Origin: Ruegeria atlantica
GTDB taxonomy: Bacteria; Pseudomonadota; Alphaproteobacteria; Rhodobacterales; Rhodobacteraceae
Length of the DNA: 64,000 nt
Assembly (NCBI GenBank): GCA_013032095.1
Contig: WQBJ01000013.1
Location: forward strand, 54,040-118,039
Direction: 5' to 3'
In this document: piece by piece, positions 10,455 through 19,211 of the stretch
Position numbering within the stretch: the first letter of the stretch is position 1
How the letters are laid out: every line of letters starts with the position of its first letter
Notes under the pieces: generated by a model
Told to the model about the DNA's origin: nothing
The model's database searches: none
The model's input: the letters and a program-made list of their open reading frames with translations, nothing else
Position numbers and translations under genes: made by a program

Positions 10455-11508
10455 AAAGGTACTGGGGTGGCTTGGACGGCCTCTGCGGTCCGAGCACTCG
10501 GCCGAGACGCTGCACCGCGAGCCCGTCAGCCATGTCATCATCCTTGACGGCACCATGTCGACACTTGAACCAGGGTATGAGACGCACGCAGGCCAAACCT
10601 ATCGCCTGTGCCGCGAAATGGGTGGCGAGGTTTCGGTTTTCTACGAGTCAGGGGTGCAGTGGGAAAGCTGGAAAACTTCGTTGGATGTCATGATGGGGCG
10701 AGGGATCAACAGGCAGATACGGCGCGCCTATGGCTATCTTGCTTCACGGTACAAACCCGGTGACCGGATCTTCTTCATAGGCTATTCGCGTGGCGCCTAC
10801 GGCGTGCGCAGCCTTGCCGGGGTGATTGACATGATCGGTCTGCTCAAGGCCGAACATGCGACGGAGCGTAACATCAAGCAGGCCTATCGCCATTACGAGT
10901 GCAACCCCAATGGTCCGGCGGCGTACGATTTTCGTCGCCAGTTTTGCCATGAGGGAATTTCCATCGAAATGATCGGCGTCTGGGACACGGTTAAAGCACT
11001 GGGTTTGAGGTTGCCGCTGCTCTGGCGTTGGGCCGAGGATAAGCACGCATTCCACAATCATCAACTGGGCCCGGCGACCCGCCACGGGTATCACGCCATG
11101 GCGCTGGACGAGACCCGAGAAGTGTATGAGCCGGTTCTGTGGAAGTGCACACCAGAATTTAAAGGCCACGTCCAACAGGTCTGGTTTCGTGGCACCCACG
11201 GGGATGTCGGCGGGCAATTAAACGGATACGAAGAGGCACGCCCGCTGAGCAACATTTCTCTGATTTGGATGCTGGATAAGGCCGAGATGCACGGCTTGCC
11301 GCTGCCAGAAGGGTGGCGCGACCGTTTCCCCACCTCAACCACTGCTCCTTCGGTCGGAACCTGGCGCGGTTGGGGCAAGATTTTCCTGCTGCGCAAACAT
11401 CGGAAGGTCGGAGGTGACCAATCCGAACATCTGCATGCCTCAGTATCGCTTGACGATCTGCCGGGTTGGGTACCGATGCCGGATGTGCCCTCACATCCGG
11501 CGCAGTGA
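10432..11508 (+). CDS. DUF2235 alpha/beta-hydrolase
   Basis: Protein of 358 residues with the DUF2235 fold, an alpha/beta-hydrolase family that includes type VI phospholipase effectors (Tle1). Seen: HVIILDGTMST at the first strand, the nucleophile elbow GYSRGAYGVR (GxSxG) around residue 122, and HGDVGG with catalytic-type His and Asp near residue 255. No secretion signal and no type VI genes nearby, so a housekeeping lipase or esterase role is as likely. It starts inside the 3' end of the CoxL-like gene (23-base overlap), implying translational coupling. The convergent Nudix gene begins its stop only two bases away. Confidence 0.82.
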   Translation: MDLSRLTKKVLGWLGRPLRSEHSAETLHREPVSHVIILDGTMSTLEPGYETHAGQTYRLCREMGGEVSVFYESGVQWESWKTSLDVMMGRGINRQIRRAYGYLASRYKPGDRIFFIGYSRGAYGVRSLAGVIDMIGLLKAEHATERNIKQAYRHYECNPNGPAAYDFRRQFCHEGISIEMIGVWDTVKALGLRLPLLWRWAEDKHAFHNHQLGPATRHGYHAMALDETREVYEPVLWKCTPEFKGHVQQVWFRGTHGDVGGQLNGYEEARPLSNISLIWMLDKAEMHGLPLPEGWRDRFPTSTTAPSVGTWRGWGKIFLLRKHRKVGGDQSEHLHASVSLDDLPGWVPMPDVPSHPAQ

Positions 11509-11509
11509 G

Positions 11510-12154
11510 TCAGTCGAAAAAGGTTTGAGCATGTCCCGACGTATGGGCACGAAATGCGGCTGATATGTCGGCCTGTATGTTCCGTGTCGAAGACAACTCG
11601 GGTAGTGCGTCTAATGTAAAAAAGGCTGTTTCACTGGTTTCTGAACCCGGTCGCGGGATTTGCACGCCGTTTTCATCGCACAAAAAGAACAGCTTGTAGA
11701 AATCTCGTGCATCAGCTGGATAGGGATGGCGCGCCTTGTGGCGCAGCGCGTATAAGCTCCTAGCGCGGACGCGTAGCCCAGCCTCTTCCCAAACCTCTCG
11801 CTCGATATTTTCAGCCGGTGAACTGCCGATATCCGCGAACCCACCCGGCATGGCCCATTTCCCGTCGCTGCGCTCGCGGACCAGCAAAATGCGTCCGTCG
11901 CGGATCACTGCACCACGAATGTCGATGCTGGGCGTGGCATAGCCACCCGCATGGCCAGAGATCAGCCCCTCGATCCGCGACAACGGAACTCGCCCCAGAT
12001 CAGCCAGCATGGCACGGGCTATCCCCGCGATCTCGTCATAGCGTTCACGGTCAAAGGGGTCTTTGGTGAAATGCTGGCCGGTTTCAGCCAGCGCCAACAG
12101 GCGTTTTGCCCGGGTTAGCCAGGTATCCTCCATCGCGGTTGGATCCTGGCGCAT
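11510..12154 (-). CDS. Nudix hydrolase with NUDIX_N domain
   Basis: About 214 residues. The N-terminal third (ETGQHFTKDPFDRERYDEIA) matches the helical NUDIX_N domain often found on ADP-ribose-type pyrophosphatases; the Nudix fold follows with a box ending REVWEEAG. In that box the first Glu (Gx5E) is Ser. The metal-binding REVWEE core is intact, so activity is still likely. The start at 12154 lies five bases after the gcrA stop, suggesting co-transcription with gcrA; MEDTW at 12133 is an alternative with AGGA upstream. Substrate unknown. Confidence 0.8.
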   Translation of the reverse strand: MRQDPTAMEDTWLTRAKRLLALAETGQHFTKDPFDRERYDEIAGIARAMLADLGRVPLSRIEGLISGHAGGYATPSIDIRGAVIRDGRILLVRERSDGKWAMPGGFADIGSSPAENIEREVWEEAGLRVRARSLYALRHKARHPYPADARDFYKLFFLCDENGVQIPRPGSETSETAFFTLDALPELSSTRNIQADISAAFRAHTSGHAQTFFD

Positions 12155-12159
12155 GGGTC

Positions 12160-12735
12160 TTACCGCCGCCGGTCGCGGCGCGAACTCATGGGCTGGAACG
12201 CCACGCCCACATGAGCCTCGCAATAAGGTTTGCCAGCTTCAACGGGCAGGCCGCAGAACCAGAAATCCTCGGTCGCGGGGTCGCCGACGGGCCATTTGCA
12301 GGTTTTTTCGGTCAGTTCCATCAGCGTGAGCTTCTTCGCCTTCTTCTCGACCTCATTGACTTTGGCCAGAGCCTCGGGGCTGATTTCATTGGCCGAGGGT
12401 TGTGGCGGCAGCGGCTGGCCGGCAGGGATGATCTGGCGGCGGGCCGGAACGGCAGGTTTCGCTTCAGCCGCCGGGGCAGGGGCCGGGCGGGCTGGTTCGG
12501 TCTTGGGCGCGGGTTTAGGTTTGGCTTCGGCCTTGGGCGCGGGTACCGGTTTTTCCTTCGGCTCGGCCTTGGCGGGCGTCGCACCCGTGGCGCGGTTCGA
12601 CAGGCCCAGACGGTGCACCTTACCGATCACGGCGTTGCGGGTCACACCGCCCAGCTCCTTCGCGATCTGGCTGGCCGACTGGCCTTCGCCCCACATTTTC
12701 TTCAGCAGTTCTACGCGCTCGTCAGTCCAGGACAT
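12160..12735 (-). CDS. gcrA: GcrA cell-cycle regulator
   Basis: Alphaproteobacterial regulator that binds sigma-70 RNA polymerase and acts at promoters carrying methylated GANTC sites, working with CcrM and CtrA. The N terminus MSWTDERVELLKKMWGEG and the HTH segment SASQIAKELGGVTRNAVIGK are diagnostic. A low-complexity Ala/Pro/Lys linker (about residues 50-120) precedes the C-terminal domain with CKWPVGDP and FCG. The middle is the usual variable linker. Two tandem ATGs occur; the second has the better spacing to AAAGG. It precedes the Nudix gene by five bases. Confidence 0.95.
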   Translation of the reverse strand: MSWTDERVELLKKMWGEGQSASQIAKELGGVTRNAVIGKVHRLGLSNRATGATPAKAEPKEKPVPAPKAEAKPKPAPKTEPARPAPAPAAEAKPAVPARRQIIPAGQPLPPQPSANEISPEALAKVNEVEKKAKKLTLMELTEKTCKWPVGDPATEDFWFCGLPVEAGKPYCEAHVGVAFQPMSSRRDRRR

Positions 12736-12858
12736 CATTTGCCTTTCAAAAGCGGAAAGCGGCCCCGGATTCGGGCCGCCTTGGGAATTCGTCTTAGCCC
12801 CCTATTTTAATCACTGCGGACCGAGTTACAAGCGGTCTTCGAATCAGGTTGAGGTCAG

Positions 12859-13665
12859 ATGATGCAGATTCCCCTTGAGCAGAACGAACACCGTTTCGGA
12901 GCCGTCAATTGGATGGGGCTTTATACGCTGGCACAGCGCGAAACATTGCGCTTTCTGGCGGTCTGGACGCAGACACTGCTGGCACCGCTGGTAACAGCCG
13001 GGCTGTTCCTGCTGATCTTCAATATCGCCATTGGTCCCAGCCGGTCTGACGTGATGGGTGTGCCGTTTCTGACCTTTCTGGCACCGGGTATCATGATGAT
13101 GACTGTGATCCAGAACGCCTTCGCCAATACTTCGTCTTCGATGGTGATTGCCAAGGTGCAGGGCAATATCGTTGATACACTGATGCCGCCGCTGTCGCCG
13201 CTGGAAATCTTGCTGGGTTACTTAGCAGGGGGTATCGTGCGCGGCGTTTTGATTGCCTGTGTCGTAGCGATCGCGCTGGCTCTGGTGTTGGGGCTAGTGC
13301 CGCAGAACCTGCTGATTGCGCTGATCTTTGTGGTTCTTGGTGGTGCTTTTATGGGCGCTCTGGGCCTGTTTGCGGGGATATTCGCCAATAAGTTTGACCA
13401 GATGGCGGCGATCACCAATTTCATCGTCACACCGCTGGCCTTCCTGTCGGGCACCTTCTACTCGGTCGAAGCGCTGCCCCCGATTCTCAACCGCCTCAGT
13501 CACGTGAACCCGGTGTTTTACCTGATCGACGGGCTTCGTTACGGGATGATTGGGGTGTCCGACAGTTCACCCTGGCTGGGTATGGCTGTCTGCGCAGGTG
13601 CGACGATCGTGGTTGGGGCTGCCACCTGGCAGATGCTGCGGACCGGTTATCGGCTCAAGGCCTGA
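12859..13665 (+). CDS. ABC-2 type transporter permease
   Basis: Integral membrane permease of 268 residues with six hydrophobic segments, reading as an ABC-2/DrrB/NodJ-type subunit (FLTFLAPGIMMMTVIQNAFAN, then PLAFLSGTFYSVEALPPILN before the last helices). Such permeases pair with an ATPase to export lipids, polysaccharide or drugs. No ATPase gene is adjacent, so the partner is encoded elsewhere. GAGG lies four bases before the first of two tandem ATGs. Its 3' end overlaps the convergent EamA gene by 19 bases. Confidence 0.85.
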   Translation: MMQIPLEQNEHRFGAVNWMGLYTLAQRETLRFLAVWTQTLLAPLVTAGLFLLIFNIAIGPSRSDVMGVPFLTFLAPGIMMMTVIQNAFANTSSSMVIAKVQGNIVDTLMPPLSPLEILLGYLAGGIVRGVLIACVVAIALALVLGLVPQNLLIALIFVVLGGAFMGALGLFAGIFANKFDQMAAITNFIVTPLAFLSGTFYSVEALPPILNRLSHVNPVFYLIDGLRYGMIGVSDSSPWLGMAVCAGATIVVGAATWQMLRTGYRLKA

Positions 13666-14537
13666 CGCTGTCGCGCCTCGCGCCAGACCAGGATCAGACC
13701 GCCGGTCAGAATGATGGCCGAGCCGATTTGGCTGATGACATCCGGGATCACGCCGAAGACGGCAAAGTCGTAGAAGGCGGCGAAGATCAGCGTGGCATAG
13801 CTGATTGGCGCCACGAATGAGGCATCCGCCCGTGCCATCCCGTTGACGAAACAGGCTTGCGCGCAGGCCATCAGAACGCCGATCGCGACCAGCGCTGCCC
13901 ATTGTTGTGGTGTGGGCATGTGGAAGACAAAGCTTACTGCAACCGATGCGATGGTCAGCCGCATCGCATTGTTGATCAGCAGAATCTGGATCGGGATTTC
14001 CCGGCCCGAGAGTTTCTTGATGAAGATCAGCTCCATCCCGATCACCGCTGCCGCCGTCAGGGCCAGCAGGGCCGCGGGCTGAAAACTTGCTGGTGTCGGG
14101 CGCAGCAGGATCAAAGCCCCGGTCAGAGCAACTGCCGCTGCCAGCCAGCGCCACGGGCCGACTCCTTCTTTCAGCAGCGGAATCGCCAGAACCATGGCAA
14201 AAACTGGGTTCAGAAACGAAATCGCAGTGGCATCAGCAATCGGGATGAACGCGACCGAGGCGAACATAAGTGTAATCCCAACCCAGCCAAAGCTTGTCCG
14301 GCCTATGTGCAACCCCCAATGAGGGCGGCTGAGGCGAGGGCGCAGGATTCCCACCGCGCTGACGATCGCAAGAAAAGCAAATATGAACCGCCCATGGCTG
14401 ATCTGTATCGGATGCAGCGCCGGGCCCAGCGTATCTGTTCCAAGCGCCTTGGCTAACAGCGTGGTGCTGGCAATAAAACCGCTGGCAACGACGATCAGCA
14501 GGGCCGCAAGGGCAGGGTTCTGGCGTGCGGGTGTCAT
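13647..14537 (-). CDS. EamA/DMT-family transporter
   Basis: Inner-membrane transporter of the drug/metabolite superfamily, 296 residues, ten predicted helices in two EamA repeats (first repeat to about residue 135, second from VIGMELIFIKKL). Members export amino acids, nucleosides or other metabolites; the substrate is not readable here. Convergent with, and overlapping by 19 bases, the ABC-2 permease gene. The divergent right-hand neighbour is the argDF leader region. Confidence 0.87.
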   Translation of the reverse strand: MTPARQNPALAALLIVVASGFIASTTLLAKALGTDTLGPALHPIQISHGRFIFAFLAIVSAVGILRPRLSRPHWGLHIGRTSFGWVGITLMFASVAFIPIADATAISFLNPVFAMVLAIPLLKEGVGPWRWLAAAVALTGALILLRPTPASFQPAALLALTAAAVIGMELIFIKKLSGREIPIQILLINNAMRLTIASVAVSFVFHMPTPQQWAALVAIGVLMACAQACFVNGMARADASFVAPISYATLIFAAFYDFAVFGVIPDVISQIGSAIILTGGLILVWREARQRQALSR

Positions 14538-14593
14538 GGCCTAGCGGTGCGTTAGCGCGCCGTAAATGGCAAGCGTAAATGCTCAGTCTCGAA

Positions 14594-14605
14594 GTGAAAT
14601 TTCAC
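14594..14605. promoter_or_regulatory. perfect 12-bp palindrome upstream of the argDF promoter
   Basis: GTGAAATTTCAC is perfectly palindromic. It ends 18 bases before the proposed -35 hexamer, the place expected for an activator or repressor site. No regulator can be named from the sequence. Confidence 0.4.
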
Positions 14606-14623
14606 AACGCACAAATTTCGGGG

Positions 14624-14652
14624 TTTTCAGACGCCCTGCGCCCCGCTATACG
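14624..14652 (+). promoter_or_regulatory. argDp: predicted promoter of the arg leader-argDF transcript
   Basis: TTTTCA (14624-14629), a 17-base spacer, then TATACG (14647-14652): four of six matches to each sigma-70 hexamer with ideal spacing. Transcription would start at about 14659, the A of the leader-peptide ATG. Confidence 0.5.
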
Positions 14653-14658
14653 CCCGGT

Positions 14659-14712
14659 ATGATCAAACACGCACATATCCTGCGACTCCGACGCCGACGC
14701 TTTGCAGCGTAA
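14659..14712 (+). CDS. arginine-rich leader peptide of argDF
   Basis: Seventeen-codon reading frame encoding MIKHAHILRLRRRRFAA, with five arginines in six codons (codons 9-14), placed 117 bases before argD. Arginine runs in a short frame before arginine genes are the classical mark of a ribosome-stalling leader peptide. It has no Shine-Dalgarno sequence, but the predicted transcription start coincides with its ATG, so it may be leaderless, as reported for trpL of Sinorhizobium meliloti. A 10-bp hairpin stem begins at its second base and closes just after its stop codon. Expression and function are inferred only. Confidence 0.55.
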   Translation: MIKHAHILRLRRRRFAA

Positions 14713-14752
14713 CCGGTCTGTTTGATCAATTGCGCGCTGTAAAACCGCGCAA
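14660..14752 (+). promoter_or_regulatory. attenuator-like RNA hairpins over and after the arginine leader
   Basis: Stem 1: TGATCAAACA (14660-14669) pairs with TGTTTGATCA (14719-14728), 10 bp, enclosing the whole arginine-codon run. Inside lies a small ACGCT/AGCGT hairpin at the leader stop codon. Stem 2: TTGCGCG (14730-14736) with CGCGCAA (14746-14752), nine-base loop. A ribosome translating or stalled in the leader would prevent stem 1. No U-tract follows stem 2, so control may be by Rho, RNA stability or translation rather than intrinsic termination. Confidence 0.5.
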
Positions 14753-14829
14753 ACTCCACCAAATCTGTTGACGAACATGGGCCATGTGTATCACTCACAG
14801 GGCTTAACTTATCTGAAAAGGATGATCCG

Positions 14830-16017
14830 ATGATCCCGTCCGTTCTGCCGACCTATAACCGCGCGCCCCTGACGTTTGTGAAGGGCGAAGGCGCCTGGCT
14901 GACTGAGGCGGATGGCCGACGTTTTCTGGACCTTGGCGCCGGGATCGCGGTGAACGCGCTGGGCCACGCCCATCCGGCGCTGGTCAATGCACTGACCGAG
15001 CAAGCGCACTTGCTGTGGCATGTCTCGAACCTTTACCATATCCCGCAGCAGCAGGCGTTGGCCGACAAGCTGGTCGAACACACCTTTGCCGATACGGTGT
15101 TCTTCACGAACTCTGGTACGGAATCCTGCGAACTGGCCGTGAAGATGGCCCGCAAGTATTTCTATGACAAAGGTCAGCCCGAGCGGGTTGAGATCATCAC
15201 CTTCGACGGCTCGTTCCACGGCCGGTCCTCTGCCGGTATCGCCGCTGCCGGATCCGAGAAGATGACCAAAGGCTTTGGCCCGCTTTTGCCCGGCTTCGTG
15301 CATGTCACGTTCGGAGACCTCGACGGAGTCACAAATGCGATTACCGATAATACTGCGGCGATTATGATCGAACCGGTTCAGGGCGAAGGTGGTATCCGTC
15401 CTGTCCCTGATGCAGAACTTAAAGCGCTACGCCAGATCTGCGACGAACACGATCTGCTGCTGATCCTTGACGAGGTGCAGTGCGGCGTCGGGCGGACAGG
15501 CAAGTTGTTTGCCCATGAATGGGCGGGTATTACCCCCGATATCATGATGGTCGCCAAGGGCATCGGCGGAGGTTTCCCTCTGGGCGCGGTGCTCGCCACA
15601 GAAAACGCCGCGAGCGGTATGACCGCAGGCACGCATGGCTCGACCTATGGCGGTAACCCGTTGGGCTGTGCCGTAGGCTGCGCAGTGATTGACCAAGTGG
15701 CCACACCCGCTTTCCTTGAAGGCGTTAACCGTAAGGCAGGTATGCTGCGTCAGAAACTTGAAGGTCTGATCGCTGAACACCCCGAGGTGTTTGAAGAAGT
15801 GCGCGGCACCGGCCTGATGTTGGGCCTGAAATGCAAGCCGACCAATACTGACGTGGTGAATGCGGGCTATGACAATGAGGTCATCACCGTCCCCGCCGCT
15901 GACAACGTCATCCGTTTGCTGCCGCCGTTGACTCTGACCGAGGATGACATCGCCCAGGCCATGATCCGCCTCGATAAAACCGCTAAACAAGTTGAAGCCA
16001 GCCTCGCCAGCGCCTGA
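14830..16017 (+). CDS. argD: acetylornithine aminotransferase
   Basis: PLP enzyme of arginine biosynthesis (N-acetylglutamate semialdehyde to N2-acetylornithine), 395 residues, class III aminotransferase. Seen: [62 protein letters not shown] and the PLP lysine in [15 protein letters not shown]. May also act as succinyldiaminopimelate aminotransferase. AAAGGA eight bases before the ATG. First gene of an argD-argF operon (74-base gap) preceded by the arginine-rich leader and hairpins at 14659-14752, so arginine-responsive control is likely. Confidence 0.95.
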   Translation: MIPSVLPTYNRAPLTFVKGEGAWLTEADGRRFLDLGAGIAVNALGHAHPALVNALTEQAHLLWHVSNLYHIPQQQALADKLVEHTFADTVFFTNSGTESCELAVKMARKYFYDKGQPERVEIITFDGSFHGRSSAGIAAAGSEKMTKGFGPLLPGFVHVTFGDLDGVTNAITDNTAAIMIEPVQGEGGIRPVPDAELKALRQICDEHDLLLILDEVQCGVGRTGKLFAHEWAGITPDIMMVAKGIGGGFPLGAVLATENAASGMTAGTHGSTYGGNPLGCAVGCAVIDQVATPAFLEGVNRKAGMLRQKLEGLIAEHPEVFEEVRGTGLMLGLKCKPTNTDVVNAGYDNEVITVPAADNVIRLLPPLTLTEDDIAQAMIRLDKTAKQVEASLASA

Positions 16018-16090
16018 TCTCCATCTTTTCAAAAAATTCCGGGAGTCAGGGGCCGTGTCCCGGTATCTCACAAACCAAAAGCGAAACGAT

Positions 16091-17017
16091 ATGAACCACT
16101 TCCTTGACATTCACAAGACCGACGCAGGTGACCTGCGTACCATGATTGACCAGGCAGGCACCATGAAGCGGGCTCGCCTCGGCCGTCCCAAAGCCGCACC
16201 GGACGACGATCAGCCACTTAAGGATCGAATGGTTGCGCTGATCTTTGAAAAACCTTCGACCCGGACCCGCGTGTCTTTTGACGTTGGCGTTCGCCAGATG
16301 GGCGGGCAAACTATGGTGCTGTCCGGAAAGGATATGCAGCTGGGTCACGGCGAAACCATCGCCGATACGGCCCGCGTGTTGTCGCGCTATGTCGACATGA
16401 TCATGATCCGGACCTTTGATGAGACGATACTGACTGAGATGGCTGAATATTCCGACGTGCCGGTGATCAACGGCCTGACTGATCGCACCCATCCCTGTCA
16501 GATCATGGCCGACGTTCTGACGTTCGAGGAGCATCGTGGACCGATCAAAGGCAAGAAAGTGGTCTGGACCGGCGATGGCAACAATGTCTGCGCCTCGTTC
16601 CTGCATGCGGCCGGTCAGTTCGGCTTTGACCTGACCTTCACCGGACCAGCTCAGTTCGATCCCGAGGAAGAGTTCATGGGTTTCGCCCGCCAGAAGGGGT
16701 CGAAAATCGTGGTGGAACGTGACCCGTTCAAAGCCGTTGAGGGCGCTGATCTGGTGGTCGCTGACACCTGGGTTTCGATGCACGATTCCCAATCGGCCAA
16801 GGAACGCCGGCACAACCTACTGCGGCCTTATCAGGTGAATACCGAGTTGATGTCCCACGCCAAACCCGACGCGTTGTTCATGCACTGCCTCCCCGCGCAC
16901 CGCGAGGAAGAGGCGACCTCCGAGGTCATGGACGGCCCCAACTCGGTAATCTTTGACGAGGCCGAGAACCGCCTGCACGCGCAAAAAGCGGTGATGCGCT
17001 GGTGTCTGGGCGTCTAA
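16091..17017 (+). CDS. argF: ornithine carbamoyltransferase
   Basis: Joins ornithine and carbamoyl phosphate to citrulline, the step after argD products are deacetylated; 308 residues, cytoplasmic trimer in the family. Seen: carbamoyl-phosphate loop [12 protein letters not shown], the HPCQIMAD motif, and the ornithine-binding segment [10 protein letters not shown]. The frame is open 33 codons upstream, but family similarity begins at [11 protein letters not shown]. Second gene of the argDF operon. Its last four bases overlap the convergent membrane-protein gene. Confidence 0.96.
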   Translation: MNHFLDIHKTDAGDLRTMIDQAGTMKRARLGRPKAAPDDDQPLKDRMVALIFEKPSTRTRVSFDVGVRQMGGQTMVLSGKDMQLGHGETIADTARVLSRYVDMIMIRTFDETILTEMAEYSDVPVINGLTDRTHPCQIMADVLTFEEHRGPIKGKKVVWTGDGNNVCASFLHAAGQFGFDLTFTGPAQFDPEEEFMGFARQKGSKIVVERDPFKAVEGADLVVADTWVSMHDSQSAKERRHNLLRPYQVNTELMSHAKPDALFMHCLPAHREEEATSEVMDGPNSVIFDEAENRLHAQKAVMRWCLGV

Positions 17018-17613
17018 GCGCGGCGCCGGATATCCCACACCCGCAATTTGGCGAGCGTTCGGGCGCTCGCCAACAGAACCAACGTACACAAGGCGGTCTT
17101 TGTCATGATCTCCATCGTTCCCTCGATCAGCATGGCATGTACGACACTGCCGACGATGGTGACAGTGGCCAGCCCGGTGTGACCCAGCCTCCAAACCTTA
17201 AACCGCAGGGCGAGGCGTTGTCGGCAAAGGCCCATAATGGCGGCAGCAAAAGCCGCCCACATTGCAACGACACCCCATCCTGAAAACGGCGTCGGTGAGA
17301 CAAACAGCAAAGCATCCACCACGTCCGGAGGGCTGGTGAACCACAACCCACCGACATGGACCAGAATGCCCAAGATCAGCGTGACGCCGACCCATCGGTG
17401 GCAAAGGCGACTGGTCAATGGGGACAACCCCGGCAAATATCGCCCCGCCAACACTGGTTGCAACAGCAAAAAACCCATACTCAGGACACCGGCGAACCCG
17501 GCCACGATGTAAATCGGATCACGCCACGCCAAGAGGGGGCTGCTCGCCGCCGCGACCAGTGGCACGGTAAGAGTGGCGATAACTGCCACCCAAATTGCAT
17601 AGGTGCGGATCAC
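17014..17613 (-). CDS. ferric-reductase-like transmembrane protein
   Basis: Integral membrane protein of 199 residues with about six helices. His in [27 protein letters not shown] and SVVHAML are paired on two helices, as in haem-b binding ferric-reductase-like (YedZ/cytochrome b561-type) domains. It probably moves electrons across the inner membrane to a periplasmic acceptor. It lies five bases downstream of a gene for a Tat-exported dioxygenase-fold protein and is surely co-transcribed with it, so that protein may be its partner. Confidence 0.72.
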   Translation of the reverse strand: MIRTYAIWVAVIATLTVPLVAAASSPLLAWRDPIYIVAGFAGVLSMGFLLLQPVLAGRYLPGLSPLTSRLCHRWVGVTLILGILVHVGGLWFTSPPDVVDALLFVSPTPFSGWGVVAMWAAFAAAIMGLCRQRLALRFKVWRLGHTGLATVTIVGSVVHAMLIEGTMEIMTKTALCTLVLLASARTLAKLRVWDIRRRA

Positions 17614-17618
17614 GAAGC

Positions 17619-18098
17619 TCAGACAGGTTGTAAAACGAAGTGTGCGGCCAGAGTCTTGTCCTTGGAACTCGCCATGATCGGACGCAGGAACACTGTCTCG
17701 AAGTCCCCGCTGTCATAGGCAAGATGGCCATGGGGCTGCCCAAATGCGGGCACGATCTGGGGCATCTCAAGCCGAAATTCGCCGTTGGCGTCCGTCAGGG
17801 TTGCGCCGTGACTTTGCGGGTCACGCTCGTGCCCTTCGGTCGTATGCGCCCAAATCTGAATGCGCTGACCGGGCAGGGGGGCACCGTCGCCCGCGCGCCT
17901 GACCGTGCCGGTCATCCAGAAGCCACCCTCACCGATCCGGTCAACGATAGGTGCGCCGGGGCGGTAATTGTTGGATCCACCCCGCATGGACGGGGTCGGG
18001 GCCAGCCCGGCAGCACGCGCGGGCAGCAGCAGGCCGGTGGCGAGAACCGCGCCTCCGGCAGCGATAAGGGAACGGCGGGTGAACGATGAACCAGTCAT
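17619..18098 (-). CDS. Tat-exported intradiol-dioxygenase-fold protein
   Basis: Periplasmic protein of 159 residues. The N terminus FTRRSLIAAGGAVLATG is a twin-arginine signal. The rest resembles the intradiol ring-cleavage dioxygenase beta-sandwich: NNYRPGAPIVDRIGEG, a carbohydrate-like GTVRRAGDGAPLPGQRIQIWAHT, LTDANGEFRL, and PHGH where the family has its two iron-ligand His. The Tyr ligands of classical enzymes appear to be absent (GHERD and PAFGQPHGH where Tyr is expected). It may bind metal differently or not be a catechol dioxygenase. Start chosen for GAGG six bases before ATG. Confidence 0.7.
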   Translation of the reverse strand: MTGSSFTRRSLIAAGGAVLATGLLLPARAAGLAPTPSMRGGSNNYRPGAPIVDRIGEGGFWMTGTVRRAGDGAPLPGQRIQIWAHTTEGHERDPQSHGATLTDANGEFRLEMPQIVPAFGQPHGHLAYDSGDFETVFLRPIMASSKDKTLAAHFVLQPV

Positions 18099-18248
18099 GT
18101 AAACCTCGTGAGATTTCAACTGCTCACTAAGAATAGCACGATTGCTGTTCATTCCGAGGGGCCGTTGCGAAATGTGAATTCCTTTGACCATAAGGCTGTC
18201 GGCTGCAATCCTTGATCGCAGGATGCAATCGAGCGAAAGGTCAGTGAC

Positions 18249-19079
18249 ATGACATCGACCCTTGGCGTTACTCAAGACGAAATCGCAGAGTTCCAGCGTG
18301 ACGGCGCTGTAGTGTTGAGGTCAAGGTTCTCGGACCATTGGCTTGACTTGCTGCGGGCGGGGATTGACGCCGATCTCGCGAAGCCGACTACGAATTTCAC
18401 TCGCCATACCAAGGATTTGCGAGCTCCTGCCTATTTTGAGGACTTTTGGGCCTGGAACAAGATTCCTCAGTTTAGGGAGTTCGTCCACAACTCCCCCTGT
18501 GCGCCGCTGGCAGCGCAGCTTCTGGACGCGCCGTCGATCAACCTTGTCATGGATAACTGGTTTCTGCGTGAGGCCGGATCGACCTCGCGCCCACCATTTC
18601 ATCAGGACCTGTCTTATTTCGACTTCGAGGGAACGATGTGTGTGCTCTGGCTGCCGCTGGAACCTGTAACCAAGGAAAACGGTATTGCCTTCGTCAAAGG
18701 TTCGCACCTGTGGGACAAGCTGTTCATGCGGGTCCGGTTTGCCGACGGGCATCCCAGTTATGAACCGACCGAGGTTGCCGGGCTGACCTATCACCCGCCC
18801 CCCGATGTCAACGCCGACCCCGACGCCTATGAGTTGTTGCAATGGGATATGGAGCTTGGGGACTGCATCTTTTTCGACATGCGTACGTTGCATGGGGGCT
18901 TGTCCTCGGTCACGCCATCGGAAACCGTGCGCCGGTTCACGCTGCGGATGACGGCCCCGGACGGGATCATCCGCTATCGCGGCGATTGGGCAAAAGATGA
19001 ACGCGCGCAGTTCGAGGCGGCCGGATACCGCGAAGGAGACCGGATTGACGGGCCATTCTTCCCCCAGCTCTGGCCGTGA
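18249..19079 (+). CDS. phytanoyl-CoA dioxygenase (PhyH) family protein
   Basis: Fe(II)/2-oxoglutarate oxygenase-fold protein, 276 residues. The metal ligands are visible as FHQDLSYF (His and Asp of HxD) near residue 120 and TLHGG near residue 217, with an Arg (RRFTLRM) about 14 residues later for 2-oxoglutarate. Many PhyH proteins in marine bacteria hydroxylate small molecules such as ectoine or amino acids, but this one lacks the ectoine hydroxylase context. Divergent from the Tat-exported protein gene with 150 bases between. Confidence 0.85.
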   Translation: MTSTLGVTQDEIAEFQRDGAVVLRSRFSDHWLDLLRAGIDADLAKPTTNFTRHTKDLRAPAYFEDFWAWNKIPQFREFVHNSPCAPLAAQLLDAPSINLVMDNWFLREAGSTSRPPFHQDLSYFDFEGTMCVLWLPLEPVTKENGIAFVKGSHLWDKLFMRVRFADGHPSYEPTEVAGLTYHPPPDVNADPDAYELLQWDMELGDCIFFDMRTLHGGLSSVTPSETVRRFTLRMTAPDGIIRYRGDWAKDERAQFEAAGYREGDRIDGPFFPQLWP

Positions 19080-19211
19080 TAAGAAAAAGTGTTGGGAGAG
19101 ACCTTGACGACGATCCGCACTCTGTCTGTGCGAAATTGCTCATACCAAAGGTGAAATACGCCCTATATCCTGCATCAGTGAACTTAACCTTGTGATCGCA
19201 GGAGCGTAGCG

